Shown: in pieces, positions 37,110-48,495 of the stretch
Layout of the letters: each line of letters opens with the position of its first letter
Numbering within the stretch: the stretch's first letter is position 1
Assembly (NCBI GenBank): GCA_037043015.1
Contig: CM073329.1
Location: 2,000,648-2,064,647 of the forward strand
Direction: 5' to 3'
From: Bryum argenteum
Taxonomy: Eukaryota > Streptophyta > Bryopsida > Bryales > Bryaceae
DNA: 64,000 bases
Translations under genes and position numbers: made by a program
Notes under the pieces: generated by a model
The model's input: only the letters and a program-made list of their open reading frames with translations
What the model was told of the DNA's origin: nothing
Database searches by the model: none

Positions 37110-37830
37110 CCTGATGATTTAGCATATGTTTCTATTTTTGGGCTTATGAATAGTAGCCATAGGTAGGAAAGAGGGGGTTTATACTTGACAATGGAAAGGC
37201 TTGTACAATAGTACAAACCACTTGTACAGAAGGTCCAGTACATGCTCTGAGAGAATGACTTTGACTATTGTGGTTTTTGGTTTGTTTTTCTTTGTATTCT
37301 CTTGGATTTTCAAGTACCATTTTGTTATGATGATTTTAGCTTTGTTATAGTCATACATGTGGACCAAAGGAAATTTGGATAAATGGTTCGAAATTTTAAG
37401 AGCCGTTGCATCACATCTTCAATCTTGTATCATAAAGAGAATGATTGTTGGGTGTAAGGTTAATTCTTTTAAATTGGTGTTATTTCATAAATTGGCATGT
37501 TTGAGGTAGTTGGAACAAATAAATTATAAAATGACTATGAACATGGCTGTATAGACATGTTTATTAAAATGGGCGCTCTTTTAGTATATTGTATAGACAT
37601 GTTTATTGTATAATGAAACTTTCTATATTGAAATAGTTTCCATGATTGCTCATTTAGTATTCTATTCTGGAGATTTAGTGTTATATCGAAATAGTTTATA
37701 AATAGTGTAGTGGGTAAATTTTGGTAAATAGCACTATAATACAAATAACACTAATAACATGTATTTTTTTATAATTGAAATATTCAATAATTTTGGGGAA
37801 ATACAATTGAGGTGAAGTCGAGCTAAATGT
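37110..37830. repeat. Dispersed repeat copy (see 31300-32290)
   Basis: This copy runs in the same direction as 49100-49590 and inverted to 31300-32290, with the CACTTGTACAGAAGGT landmark near 37220. Its right part (37620-37830) matches the complement of 31300-31480 and 31560-31620. Confidence 0.75.
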
Positions 37831-38029
37831 ACCCACCAATTGGGTACTTCACTAAAATTGAACAAAACAACCAATCGTCGGCATTTTCAAATAGCCATAC
37901 CTTAATCAAAGTTTATCCCAATTGAGCATGTAAGGTCTCCTTGGACATCCGAAGAAAGATTCAATGACAAAAAACACCTCACATGCCCAACTTGGACAAG
38001 ATTTGAGTAAGTTATGACCAGTTAGGATA

Positions 38030-38858
38030 TCTGATGAACGTTGCCACGGTCAAATCCCACCTACTTAAAGTCAAATAAGTTGACATGAAGTTGACATCCT
38101 AACACTGTCAAATTCCACTTGTGAACCAAGTTGTAACTCAATTATAAGATATTATTCCCCCAAACACCACTTGAAGTAACATGCAAAATATAATCATTTT
38201 TGATTGTTTCACCCAACTTATTACCCTCACTCAATAACTAACAAGTAACAAAGGGGGGAACAAGCTTGCACAGAAACTCAGGTACAATTCTTAAATGCTT
38301 GTCATTAAGTTTCCTTGGAAACTTCATGAAATTGGTAGTGACATAGTCAAATTCCACTAATTGACTAAGATCAAATTTGGAAACAATAACATTAAAATTA
38401 CCACCACTTGGAACAACTGTAACATGCAGCGCCTTTCTGTACTTAAAAACGCACTTAAAAAATCAGTCCCTTCACCGTCCCGTCTCAGACCCGCTGGTCG
38501 CAGCAAGCGCCTTGAAGAGAACTATCTAGGAGCTTTTCCTCAGCACTACCTTCATCACAAAGACGAAAGAGATCATCATATTAGGCTCCTCTAGTGTCGG
38601 CAAGCACGAATTTCATCTGATCCTTCCTCTTACACCTGCTTCAAGTTAGAAACATGCGTTGCAAAGCACATATCCAACCGACGGAAGTGTATGTTTGCAG
38701 CTGGAGTGCGACACTTTCTGAGTTACAGTGACCTGTTTGCAGAGATAGGGTTGTCGACTCTGAGGAACCGGCATGTTGTTCATGCTTCGGGCCGCGGAAA
38801 CGTCCGCTGAAATGTAAAGGTAGCCATTTTGTACACGATTGGTTTGTAGACTTCAACT
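38030..38858 (+). repeat. Upstream block of LecRLK-3, direct copy of the LecRLK-4 upstream block
   Basis: From about 38030 to the start codon the sequence matches 51130-51166 joined to 56867-57657, the two sides of the 5.7-kb piggyBac element. The uninterrupted site here is TTAA at 38065-38068, in the context CACCTACTTAAAGTCAAATA. The part near 38430-38600 is shared only with LecRLK-4, so copies 3 and 4 have a promoter type different from copies 1 and 2. Confidence 0.85.
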
Positions 38859-41361
38859 ATGGGGTTCTGTGATCAGGTCTTCATAGGTGTGCTAGTTTTG
38901 ATGGTGTACTTGGTTCAAGGTCATTCTGCTCAGACTACCAACTTCAGTTATGTCATATTCAACTCGCCGGACAATTTCTCCGTGGTGGGTGATACATACT
39001 ACTACGCCGACACAACCTCGTTTCTCCTCAACTCTGCCGCCTACTCGCTGAGCACAAAAAGCTGCGCGCAGTTGTACTACAAAGACAGAATCAGGATGAA
39101 AGACAAAGTTACTGGTGCGGTGACTTCATTTCAGACTGCCGGGACACATGCTGCAAGAGGGACCCCCGCCATGGCCCCGGCGGAGTGGGGGGTTTTGGCA
39201 GGCGGGGGCCCGATGGACAGGCGGGCGGAGGCTTGTGGGCAGGCGGGCTCGGGCCTTGTGGGCAGGCTCGGGATGAGTCTGTCCGCCCCTGCAAGCTCGT
39301 GGATGAGGCTCCGTCCGCCGGGGCCATGGCGGGGGTCCCTCTTGCAGCATTCTACCCCAGACTGCCTTCACTTTCGACATTTCAGGGGTAGACTACTGGG
39401 TTGGTAGTGATGGATCGGGCCCGCTCCACGGAGATGGGATGGCTTTCACGTTTGCCGTGAACCAAACTCCTTGGGACGATGGAGGGTCGCTATGCCTGCT
39501 GAAAGCTGCCAATGATGGGCAGACTTCGAACAGGATGTTCGCTGTGGAGTTCGACACCTTTAGAAACGAGGTCTTCAACGATACAAGCAACAACCACATC
39601 GGCGTCAACATCAATAGCATGGTCTCCAAGTCGGCGTACAACCTCTGTGGCGGTACGGTTCCAAATTGCACGTACTTGGTTAACGGAGGCAAATTCACAG
39701 CTTGGGTCGATTACAACCACAGCGCGCAGAAGCTGGACGTGTATCTTGCTAACGGCACGTTGCTCGAAATGGTCCCCAAACCACCCAAACCTCTGATCGC
39801 GACAACCCTATCCTTGACAGAGCTTGTCGATGAGTACATGTATGTTGGCTTCAAGTCAAGTGTCGGTTCATATAACGAGGTTCACCAGGTTCAAGGTTGG
39901 CAGTTCACAAGCTTCGGAATGCCTGCTGATCAAGTTGCCGTCTCACCTCCTCCAGCAGACCTTCCTGCAGGTGGTCCCCATTCTTCAACTGCAAGGAAAG
40001 CCGGCATCATTGCAGGAGTGTGTGTTGGGGCTCTTGTCATGCTGTTGCTTCTAGGGTTCTTGGTTGCAAAGTCTCGCAGGAAAGCATCCAAGCATGTTGG
40101 AAAGTTTAGTCTGGTGGATCAAAATCTGATGCCGTGTATGTTCACCTACAAAGAGCTCAGCAAAGCCACCAAGAACTTCAGCAGAAGCGAGTTGCTCGGA
40201 AGTGGTGGCTTTGGAGCTGTCTACCGCGGCACGCTCCCCTCCGGTAACGTTGTGGCAGTGAAACGGATGATACACCAGACTAAACACGGCGAGGAGGGTT
40301 TCCAGGCAGAAGCAGCGAGCCTCAGCCAGATTCGGCACCGGAATCTGGTTCAGCTGCGAGGATGGTGCCACGAGGAAGATCAGCTGCTGCTCGTCTATGA
40401 CTTCCTGTGCAACGGCAGCCTGGATGAGTGGCTCCATCGATTCGCGTCGAAACAAGAAGGCAAGGGCCCCTTCCGTAACACATTAGAGGCACTGCCGTTG
40501 CAGCTGCGCCACTCCATTGTCAGCGGTGTGGCTGGCGCGCTGTTTTACTTGCACGAGGAGTGCAAACAATGTGTGTTGCATCGCGACATCAAGTCTAGCA
40601 ACGTCCTCCTGGACGAAGACTTGAATGCATACTTGGGAGACTTCGGGCTTGCTCGTCTCATCGATCACCAGAAGATGGAGAAGACGACCATGATGGCCGG
40701 AACTTTGGGATACATGGCGCCAGAGATGCCAACCACGTTGAAGGCCACCAAGGAGTCGGACGTGTACAGCTTCGGCGTACTTCTACTGGAGGTCGTTTGC
40801 GGAGTGCGACCGCTTGACGTGAGCGCCATCGAGCGTGGAGACGGCACATTGGTGGACAGGGTATGGCGCTCACACACAGCAGGCAGTATTCTACTTATGG
40901 CGGATGAGAAACTGGGTACATTTCCACCAGACGATTTGGATGCCCACGAGGCGTCAAGTTTGCTGCTGGTAGAGAATGTGAGCCTTTCGGCAGCAATGGA
41001 AGCCAAGAAGTTGGTGGTGAATCTACTGCAGTTGGGACTGCTGTGCTGCAACCCTAACCCTGAGGATCGACCATCCATGCGACTGGTGTCGCAATTGCTG
41101 CAGGCTCCGGAGATCATGGACACGGCAATGCCTGCAGTACCCAGATGCAAACCTCACGCGAATTACTCTGCCGCAGGATTTTCTCAAATGAAAATGATCC
41201 GTTCACCTCCTACTTCGTCGTATGGCGACACCTCTGTGGAGGCGGGGCATGGCTCATCATCCCAATCCACTCCGCCGTCCTCCGGAATTTCGATCGGAGA
41301 GGTTGCCGACGTGCATAAATCTGTTGGAACCATCTCATTATCAAGCTTTTCGGGTCGATGA
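38859..41361 (+). pseudogene. L-type lectin receptor-like kinase (LecRLK-3), disrupted by a MITE
   Basis: The start at 38859 matches the paralogues. The frame is collinear with LecRLK-1 through residue 94 (FQTA) and then enters a 217-bp insertion. Insertion plus its 9-bp duplication adds 226 bp, which shifts the frame. The ribosome would read 182 residues and stop at 39407, within the lectin domain. The rest (39358-41361) is fully open and encodes the remaining lectin domain, membrane span and an apparently complete kinase (GSGGFG, HRD, DFG, APE). Its first in-frame ATG (39439) corresponds to residue 119, so any product from it would lack the signal peptide. Without the 226 bp the gene would be 2277 bp, exactly the length of copies 1 and 2, and I see no other damage. 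The loss is therefore recent. The host gene is currently a pseudogene unless the insertion is removed from the transcript. Confidence 0.9.
39141..39357. mobile_element. Mutator-like (MULE) MITE inserted in LecRLK-3, 217 bp
   Basis: A perfect 9-bp target duplication CAGACTGCC flanks the element (39132-39140 and 39358-39366). The terminal inverted repeats are 44 bp (39141-39184 and 39314-39357). They begin GGG, differ at positions 4-7, then match for 37 bp starting ATGCTGCAAGAGGGACCCCC. A 9-bp duplication with long G-starting ends fits the Mutator superfamily. It is strongly GC-rich, unlike the rest of the window, and has no coding capacity. The other three LecRLK copies are unoccupied. Confidence 0.93.
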
Positions 41362-41434
41362 GCTCAGAAATGGTGTCTGCGCTTATTGTTTAGGATTGCA
41401 ACCTGGATGATATGTTCCTACTGATTATCTTGTG

Positions 41435-41440
41435 AATAAA
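41435..41440 (+). promoter_or_regulatory. Possible polyadenylation signal of LecRLK-3
   Basis: An AATAAA hexamer lies 74 bp after the LecRLK-3 stop codon, a plausible plant 3' end signal. The paralogue at 16522 has AATACA at the matching place. Confidence 0.4.
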
Positions 41441-41502
41441 AACGTACTACTTAAACTCTACTCAAGCTTTGAATACTTCTGAAATTCTTGTACCCAAATA
41501 AT

Positions 41503-41711
41503 GACATTGCGTTTAATAATGACATGCCCTCATCAGATTTTTAGGGCAGATGGAGAACTTCTGGGTATAGGGATTGTGACTTACCAATTATTGCTCCTTA
41601 TTAAAGATGAGATTCCACTGAGCTTCGTAAGTTGTTCCTGCCAGTGTAGCAAATAGACTTTGTTGTCATATGAGGGCATGTAAATATCAAACGCAATGAC
41701 ATTACTCTTGT
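41503..41711. repeat. Inverted-repeat element in the LecRLK-3 3' flank
   Basis: A left arm near 41505-41540 (AATGACATTGCGTTT, then ACATGCCCTCAT) is repeated inverted near 41668-41706 (ATGAGGGCATGTAAAT, then AAACGCAATGACATTAC). LecRLK-1 keeps only the left arm (about 16665-16700), the LecRLK-2 flank has one arm (about 26695-26735) and another half-copy lies near 42177. It is probably an old MITE carried along with the gene duplications. Confidence 0.55.
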
Positions 41712-41851
41712 TTGTACCGACCGAATCAACGCTATCTGTCAGCTCCTTACATGCGCGGCACCTTGTCTCCGCAACTGTACCAGCTGGGCCGGCATTTGAG
41801 GGTCCGGGTCCCTTCACACTAGGTACCAAGAGTCATGATCAAGAAAATTAA

Positions 41852-42085
41852 CCCTTAAACGTCATATGCTGTCCTGATACCACACCCAAAATCTCTTTTA
41901 AACTCCACTTTTAGCATTATTCTATTTTTAATTTGCGTGAGCTCTATTCTAAGAAAGTATAGATCTCTTTAAGGTGCTCAGTTTGGAATTTTAAAAATTC
42001 CATTTGGTATAATGGAGTGTAAGTTATGAGCAAGATTCTCTCGAAAAAAAACCCAACCCCTTGGGCTGGGTCTGACGTTTAAGGG
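41852..42085. mobile_element. TTAA-flanked piggyBac-type MITE, 234 bp
   Basis: TTAA at 41848-41851 and 42086-42089 encloses inverted ends CCCTTAAACGTCA (13 bp, identical). The LecRLK-1 flank has the unoccupied site at 17259-17262 (AAGAAAATTAAAATC). The end type matches 50040-50401 and 2191-3164. Confidence 0.9.
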
Positions 42086-42984
42086 TTAAAATCATTTTCA
42101 TGATCATGGTTCTTGGCCAAGAGCACTGAACATGATGAATCGAATATGAAATTTCGAGTGATTTGGGCAAGAGTAATGTCGTTGCGTTTGATATTTACAT
42201 TTACTCTTGTAATGTATGATTGGATTTGGACCGGGACAAGTTTAAAATCAATTCTCTAATATAAATCCTCATCATTCTCTCATTAACCCTCTTCATTTTT
42301 CTTCCTTTCTCCTTAAATAAACTAACACTAGCCAATCAATGATTTTTGCGCCTCATGGTCTCCTTGATTGTAATTGATTCGAGGCATTTCCTTCGACTCA
42401 ATCAGAACTAGGATTATCCCCACGAGCAGGAATTTTCCCATTTGCTACGTTTGTGTTTTCATAAAAGCCACTTTTGTCTTCCTACACTACCTCCGTTGTT
42501 GCTACTTTAGGACTCGTCTTAGGCTCTTAGCAAAGAGAGCAATTTGTCTCACGTCAAGAGTAAAACGATAAGCCCAAGAGAGAATCATGTGATTATTTAA
42601 AATAGAAAAGGCGAGAAAGGTGAATTACAATATGGTGGAGGCTCATTACAAACCGGCTTGAAATTGGAGCATGAGACTATTTTTTGTCTGAGCAAGTAGG
42701 GTGGATTAGCAAAGTGCCCTTCTCTTTGCGCGCATGCAAAGCACACATACCAAAACCAGTAAGCTATGTCCTTACAAAGGTGTTCACATTAAGTTTTTGA
42801 ATTATCAAGCAAGAAAATTCTGGAACGCTGCTGCCGTTGGCAAGATGGTCTGACAACTTTGAGCGGCTTCACAATACGGCCTTCCAATTTACAATGCCAT
42901 GGAACTGAGAATCCAAACATTGTTAAGAGTCCATAAACATTTACTAAAAAAAAGCCATTCAAATAATGTAGCTAGAGCCTTTAA

Positions 42985-44268
42985 CACTAGGACTGATAAG
43001 CGTAACATATATGTTACGCGTAACATATGTGTTACGCTTATGTGAGGGTGAAACACACCTATCTTTTTCTTGTCCTTTGAGCCTCAACCCTTGATGTTTC
43101 TACATCAATGGTCTGTATACATTGCCTAGCAACTATTTTGATTGATTAGACCTTGCTGATGTGGGATATGACCCACGACTTTGACCAATCAGAACTATCC
43201 ATGTTGGCACCCCTTGAGATATTTCGAGAATCTCATGTCCTTGGGGGGTGCACTCCTTGAAAAAAATAAGGATATAGGTGCGATCATGGAGTATTTAAAT
43301 GGGGGCTATTATTTTCCTTTTCTCTAATTTTTGGCACCCTATGATTACATAATTTGATACTTTGGGTCATTAAAGTAAGGGCATAGATTAATTGTAATTT
43401 TTGATTTCTATCTATATATCATATGCTACATTACTTTGAAATTTTATTTTTCAGATGGAAAGCAAGTGATTATGGAAAGCAAGTTTTATAATGGCGCAGT
43501 GCCAAAAATGGAGCTCTAGTAATCTTCAGTCAGAGGCACATAATAGCTTCCCCATGCAATAGTATCATGTACTCACTACAGAGATTATAGGGTATCACTT
43601 TAGGGCACCATCATAGGAACACCTATATTTCTAACTTCAAAAATTCATAACTCATTGTAGAAGAATCCAAAAATGATGATTCCATCTACTCTATCTTTCT
43701 TCTAATTTTCCCCATGCACGAAAATTGCTTGTATTGGTGACATCCCTGAAGATTTCTTGTGCTGAAAATTGAGATATTATGTACCTCTGACTGAAGATTA
43801 CTAGAGCTCCATTTTTGGCACTGCGCCATTATTCGATGTTCTAGCATAAATTCTGAATAATCCATTATACACTATACTATTTCTACTTTTTTCTACTTTG
43901 GTAGAATTATATATCACTCTATATTAGTTATAAGGGCATCCAATGCATATTTTGATATGCTATTGTAGATCTAAACTAATTGTAATTTTTAGCTCCAAGA
44001 TTTATTTGACACCCTACATTATTTTGCACGTACTTTTCTACTTCTACCACCTAGTGCACCCCCCGAGCTCATGTCGTACTCATTTCACTCCGTATGAGTG
44101 CATCTAAAGTATGTTCTATTGGTATATTGTTATTGTAGCTATCTTAGGCAAGTTGTTAGGAAGTGCTACACCAAAGTCTAAGTCATTTCGTGCAATCAAT
44201 GAACCTCCACCACCCTATGGATAAGCGTAACTTATATGTTACAGATACGGTAGCCATCGGTCCTAGTG
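42985..44268. mobile_element. TTAA-flanked element with CACTAGGAC ends and subterminal palindromes, 1284 bp
   Basis: TTAA lies at 42981-42984 and 44269-44272, with 9-bp inverted ends CACTAGGAC. Just inside the left end is the perfect palindrome GCGTAACATATATGTTACGC (43000-43019), overlapped by a near-perfect second copy (43018-43037). A related imperfect palindrome (GTAACTTATATGTTAC) lies about 26 bp inside the right end. The sister block near 24765 runs through unoccupied, with TTGG where TTAA would be. There is no transposase gene. A 345-bp inverted-repeat element is nested inside. Confidence 0.85.
43488..43832. mobile_element. Nested MITE with 57-bp near-perfect inverted ends, 345 bp
   Basis: The ends begin ATAATGGCGCAGTGCC and match over 57 bp with one mismatch. 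The interior belongs to the dispersed repeat also found at 4040-4200 plus 4680-4860 and at 50820-51110, both of which have lost clear ends. I could not assign a clean target duplication, so the superfamily is unassigned. Confidence 0.75.
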
Positions 44269-44699
44269 TTAACCATGCATGGTGTGAAGCCTCCGAAGGA
44301 TAAGCCCAAAGCCCAAAGCTTTGACCAATGAACTCCCACGGCCTCTCAACTTGGACAGCCATTGTGTGAAGCCTCAAAAGGCCAAACCGAAAGTCCAAAG
44401 CCATACCATTTGTTTGGCTCTAATCCACTTATTTCTTAACCTATTCACCCAATTTTTGAAGCTTTCCACTTATTTTCTCTAATAATAGATTCTAGAAGGA
44501 AACGCATTCTTGTGTTACTTAAAATTTATATGGTCATAAAGTATGTTATTAGCTTATTATGGGCATTTTGACATTTCAAAAACTTGCAAGTTTTCAACAA
44601 AATGTCTATATAATGATCATGGCACTATTCATTACACAAGGATGGAGGGTGAATTATCAGAAATGATGTTGGTAATCTTCCAAAACAAATAAAAGACTA

Positions 44700-46215
44700 G
44701 CTTCTTCCTAGATGCGAGATTGAGAGAAGAAGGAAAATTCCACTTTATTTCTCATCCAACTTGGCATCTTTTTATGCCCATTGCCAAGATCTTGTTAGTT
44801 TTTTTGACAGCCTCTCAAGCATAGTTTGGGTCTTGGAAACTGCAAGATTTAAACAAATGACAAGAGGCCGTCGCCTTTGTCAAAAAGTGTTGCCACGTGG
44901 GCTTTTTGGAGAGAAAAAAAGAGTGGACTTTGTTTTCTAGTTTGAAGATTCAAGAGGCCAACACTATGGTTTCTTGGAATTTGATTGCCTGAAATCAACA
45001 ACCTCTCGACGTTCCACCATAGTGTGACGTGTCCGTGAGTCTCTCCTTTCAAGCCTTACTTACGAGTAGGACCACTTCCTATGTCTCAATTTCTTTCCAT
45101 TGTAGGTGCAAGAAGCCCTCTTGAAATAGACAAACAAATTGAGCACGTACAACACAAATATTTTTATTCAGCACCATCTGAAAGGGAACACAGATGAATT
45201 AAAATGACCTTGCAATCCTGAAAACCTTACAAATTTCTAACTATATTTCAAATCTTAAACATGACATTGTTACACTCTAATTCTTAACACCGAAAGTCCA
45301 AAGGTCTCAAAACAACCAAAAATCCTCACACCAACTTCCTTTTAAGTTTCAACTCAAGGTGCAAAATTTTTGTTTTGATGTATTAAGGATATAGTAATTG
45401 TAAAATCTAGTATCTTACATATACATGTACATGTGATCCAAATCTATGATCCAAATTCCTTACCACTTGTTCATTATGATCATTATGTTCAAAGATGGAA
45501 AAATAGTTTCTTCCTCATTGTAAAATAAGTCTACAATGTTTCCAATTTCAAATGTAAATTTAACATGAGGTAGTTCATATTCTTGTTCTTGGGTGAGTTA
45601 GGAATATATCCACAAAATTTACCCCGATACGACCTAAAAAAGCGATAAAATGCTCAATTTTCCACAGAAAGGTATGCTGAAATTCAAATACAAAGGCCCC
45701 TTTGTGAAAATTAGAAATGCATGTGACGAATTCTTGAATAAAAAATTCAAATGGCGAGATCATGCATTCAATGCTTATTTATACGCACAAAATTTTAAAA
45801 AAAGAAATAAACTGAAAAAAAGTTAAATCTTAACTTTTAGTGAAAATTTGAAGTTTTTGCAATCTTATTGATTTCGGGCAAATTTTAGGGCTAAAAGAGC
45901 ATTATGATGTTCATTTATGATCTTATATATACGGTAAAAATATTATGATAAGTTTATAATCGTAAAATCTGCCATGTGCTTAATACATAGTAAATATATA
46001 TGTGTTATACCAACAACTTTAAAAAAATAAATTGTAGTAAGAAGCACACTACAGGTTTGAGGAATTGGACAGCAAATTCTTTGTACAAGCCTGTATTTTC
46101 TTGTTGTTGTATTTTGTTATAATCTAGAGAGAGGGGCGCCGGTTAGTGACATTATTATTACCATTTACTCTCGTCAGCAAAACCAAGTCGCCAGTCGATA
46201 ATATTTCCTAGCGGA
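44700..46215. other. Intergenic DNA, no gene
   Basis: AT-rich. 45570-45720 matches the dispersed repeat seen near 11430, 13430 and 29920. No open frame of interest. Confidence 0.45.
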
Positions 46216-46219
46216 TTAA

Positions 46220-47162
46220 CCCCTAAAAATCCAAGCGTTTTTTGGACTTCCAAAACCAAAAAACTGCGATTTTCTACCACCTTGTTTGAATTGAGACATG
46301 GTCAAAACATTTATTGTTTATCTGTACTTTCAACCGTAAGATCTCAAACCTACCTACTATCACTACTACCATGTGAAATTTCAATCATTGGATCTTTATC
46401 ATTTGTGAGATCATAACATTCAAAGTTGGTGCAAGAGTTTTTTCGGGCATTGCTTGTGAGACATTGTTTCCATGGAGCAAAGAGAAAATTGAAGATTGTT
46501 ATTTTAAACATAATTCCCATATTTTTTTTCATATGGGTAATCAAGTTGGGTACGCTCATGCAAAATTTTGGAATATCATTCCATTTTTGTGACCTTCATG
46601 CAAATTATTTCGTAAAAGAAGGTCTAAAAACAATGATACAGTAAAACATGCATTTCATTCGATATATTTGGCTTAATTAAAGATATCAACGGCGAGTAGG
46701 TGCCTTTATGAGTTTGTGAAATTTAAGAAAAAAAAAAAAAAAAAAAAATTGGGAAAATTCCAAAACCTTAAATTTTGACAAATTTTATAAGATTTAATTC
46801 AGAAATTACTAGAAATTGTGAAGATTGTTTTTGTAATTTTTGAGGGTTGCCCTTGTGAAATTGACAAACTTTTTGACTTGGGTCACTTTGGAACTCAAGT
46901 AGTGATTTGTTCATGAACATATTTCCAAAAAAAAATTTCAAAAAAAGACTAAATTTAAACTGCCCTTTTTGGACTTCAAACCTAAAGTTTCTAGATGAAG
47001 GTTCTAAAATTGGAATTTGGATTTGCAAATTTTACCACATGCACTTTGCAGTGTAAGGAGCACTGAGGTAAAACTTTTAGGAAAAAATATTACTTTTAAC
47101 CCCTTCATCTAGGCTGCCCGAACTAGGAAACCTCCACTTTGGTGGTTGTGGATCTTTAAGGG
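46220..47162. mobile_element. piggyBac deletion derivative, 943 bp
   Basis: TTAA at 46216-46219 and 47163-47166. Ends are CCCCTAAAAATCCAAG and, complemented, CCCTTAAAGATCCA. It is the inverted relative of 23086-24015. Its left 430 bp match 51167-51590 and its right approximately 150 bp match 56690-56830 of the 5.7-kb element. The subterminal motif AAACTGCGATTTTCTACCAC is at 46261-46280. Confidence 0.85.
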
Positions 47163-48003
47163 TTAAGCAGGATTTGCATCAAGACCAATTAGCGAAGGTT
47201 AAGACGTGATCCATATATGAACCTCAATATAGTGCATGAGGTTGTTAGATGTAGACTCTTTCTCGTTTGTAAGATTTGAGCTCATTTTCACTATTTCAAG
47301 GCTAATACTTGAAACAAACAATATTTTTTATCATTTTTTGGCACAAATGTCTTCAAGATGAAGGTGGAAAACCTTATGCTTGAAGCTTTACTTATTGCAA
47401 CAAGGTTTGTTAACAACATTTTCACTTTAATCCCTAAAGATCCTTGATGCATAATTGCCTAAATTACAAAAATTAGCCTCCTTCTCCTTCAAGACCAAAG
47501 AAGCATAATATAAGCATTATTTAGGAAAAACCAACCATAGGATCTTAAAGTCAACTTGAAAGTACTTGCATGCTAAATTTGAACCGTTGATTATTCCCCG
47601 TTTGTGGGATTAGAATGGTAAAATTGGCTCAATTTTGTTCATGCGGGAATCCTCAAAACCGGTTAGAGATCAAAGGTGAAATGATGAAATTTTTATTATT
47701 TTTTCAATAGTAATACATTGTGATCCTGTTAAGACGCTTCAAGAAATTAATTTTTGATTCGCACGACCTAGTACATGTAGCTCATTGTCATTTACATATA
47801 CTTTTCAAAAGAAATGATGTTTTAAAAAGAAATGATGTTTTCAGGCCATAATGACCCAAAGACTTTTCGGGGTCAAGGTAACTTGTGTAATATTGGTACA
47901 AATTAAGAACGACCCTCTCCGAAGAACTTTGAAGATGTCCATGATAGCTTTGAGGGTTGATTTTTAATATGATTAGTGTGAGCATTTCAGATTGAGCACT
48001 TAA

Positions 48004-48266
48004 CCCCTAAAACGACCACGGCCACCAATTCGGCTTTTACCGTCAAGGCCAAAAAAAAATTCACAGTCAACTTCAAATGTTATGATCTCACATCTAGTAA
48101 TGATCCAACGATTGAAAATTTTCACACTACTACCACTGGTAGTCTTATTCAAGATCCTACCGTTAAAATTATCAAAAATTTCCAAAAATATGGGACGTAC
48201 CCCCATTAGTACATAATGGTAAGTGTTGGGATTTCAAGCTCCCAAAACATCGTGGATCCTTAGGGG
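48004..48266. mobile_element. TTAA-flanked piggyBac-type MITE, 263 bp
   Basis: TTAA at 48000-48003 and 48267-48270, with CCCCTAA ends. The interior (near 48060-48160) resembles 51290-51380 of the piggyBac left end. The unoccupied equivalent lies near 33922-33925. Confidence 0.8.
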
Positions 48267-48335
48267 TTAAGAAACATCAAAAATTTAAGAATAAGGTAAA
48301 AGGGCCCAAAATGATAAAGTCATGTCTTCTACTTA

Positions 48336-48495
48336 GGGATGCTTTAAATGGGGAGTCAAGTCGTACATGGGACCGATGGAGAGCAAAAATTATTGGTTCA
48401 TTTTTTGAACAACAAGTAATGAACCAATTACATTTAAAGAATTTTTGCCCTCCTTCAGCTCCATGCTCGGCTTAACGCCCCATGTAAAGCGTCCC
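48336..48495. mobile_element. PIF/Harbinger-type MITE, 160 bp, TTA duplication
   Basis: The left end GGGATGCTTTAAATGGGG and the right end, complemented, GGGACGCTTTACATGGGG are flanked by TTA at 48333-48335 and 48496-48498. The partner block near 33849-33851 (complement TCTTCTACTTACTTTGCC) is unoccupied. A CCCCATGTAAAGCGTCCCT end also occurs near 62432-62450. Confidence 0.88.

Larger units (their letters stand above)
42180..44690. repeat. Segmental block, direct copy of 22800-25210
   Basis: Homologous throughout to the block downstream of LecRLK-1, after skipping the element at 42985-44268. It continues the duplicated LecRLK-3 3' flank, so the duplicated unit including the gene exceeded 5 kb before insertions. 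Confidence 0.8.

Noticed and set aside
39141-39357. The LecRLK-3 interruption as an intron
   Set aside because: It has no GT...AG borders, is bounded by a 9-bp direct duplication and long inverted repeats, and the other three copies are intronless there. A transposon insertion explains it.
42985-44268. CACTA (En/Spm) classification
   Set aside because: The ends start CACTA but the flanking duplication is the 4-bp TTAA. The 3-bp flanks (TAA and TTA) do not match.
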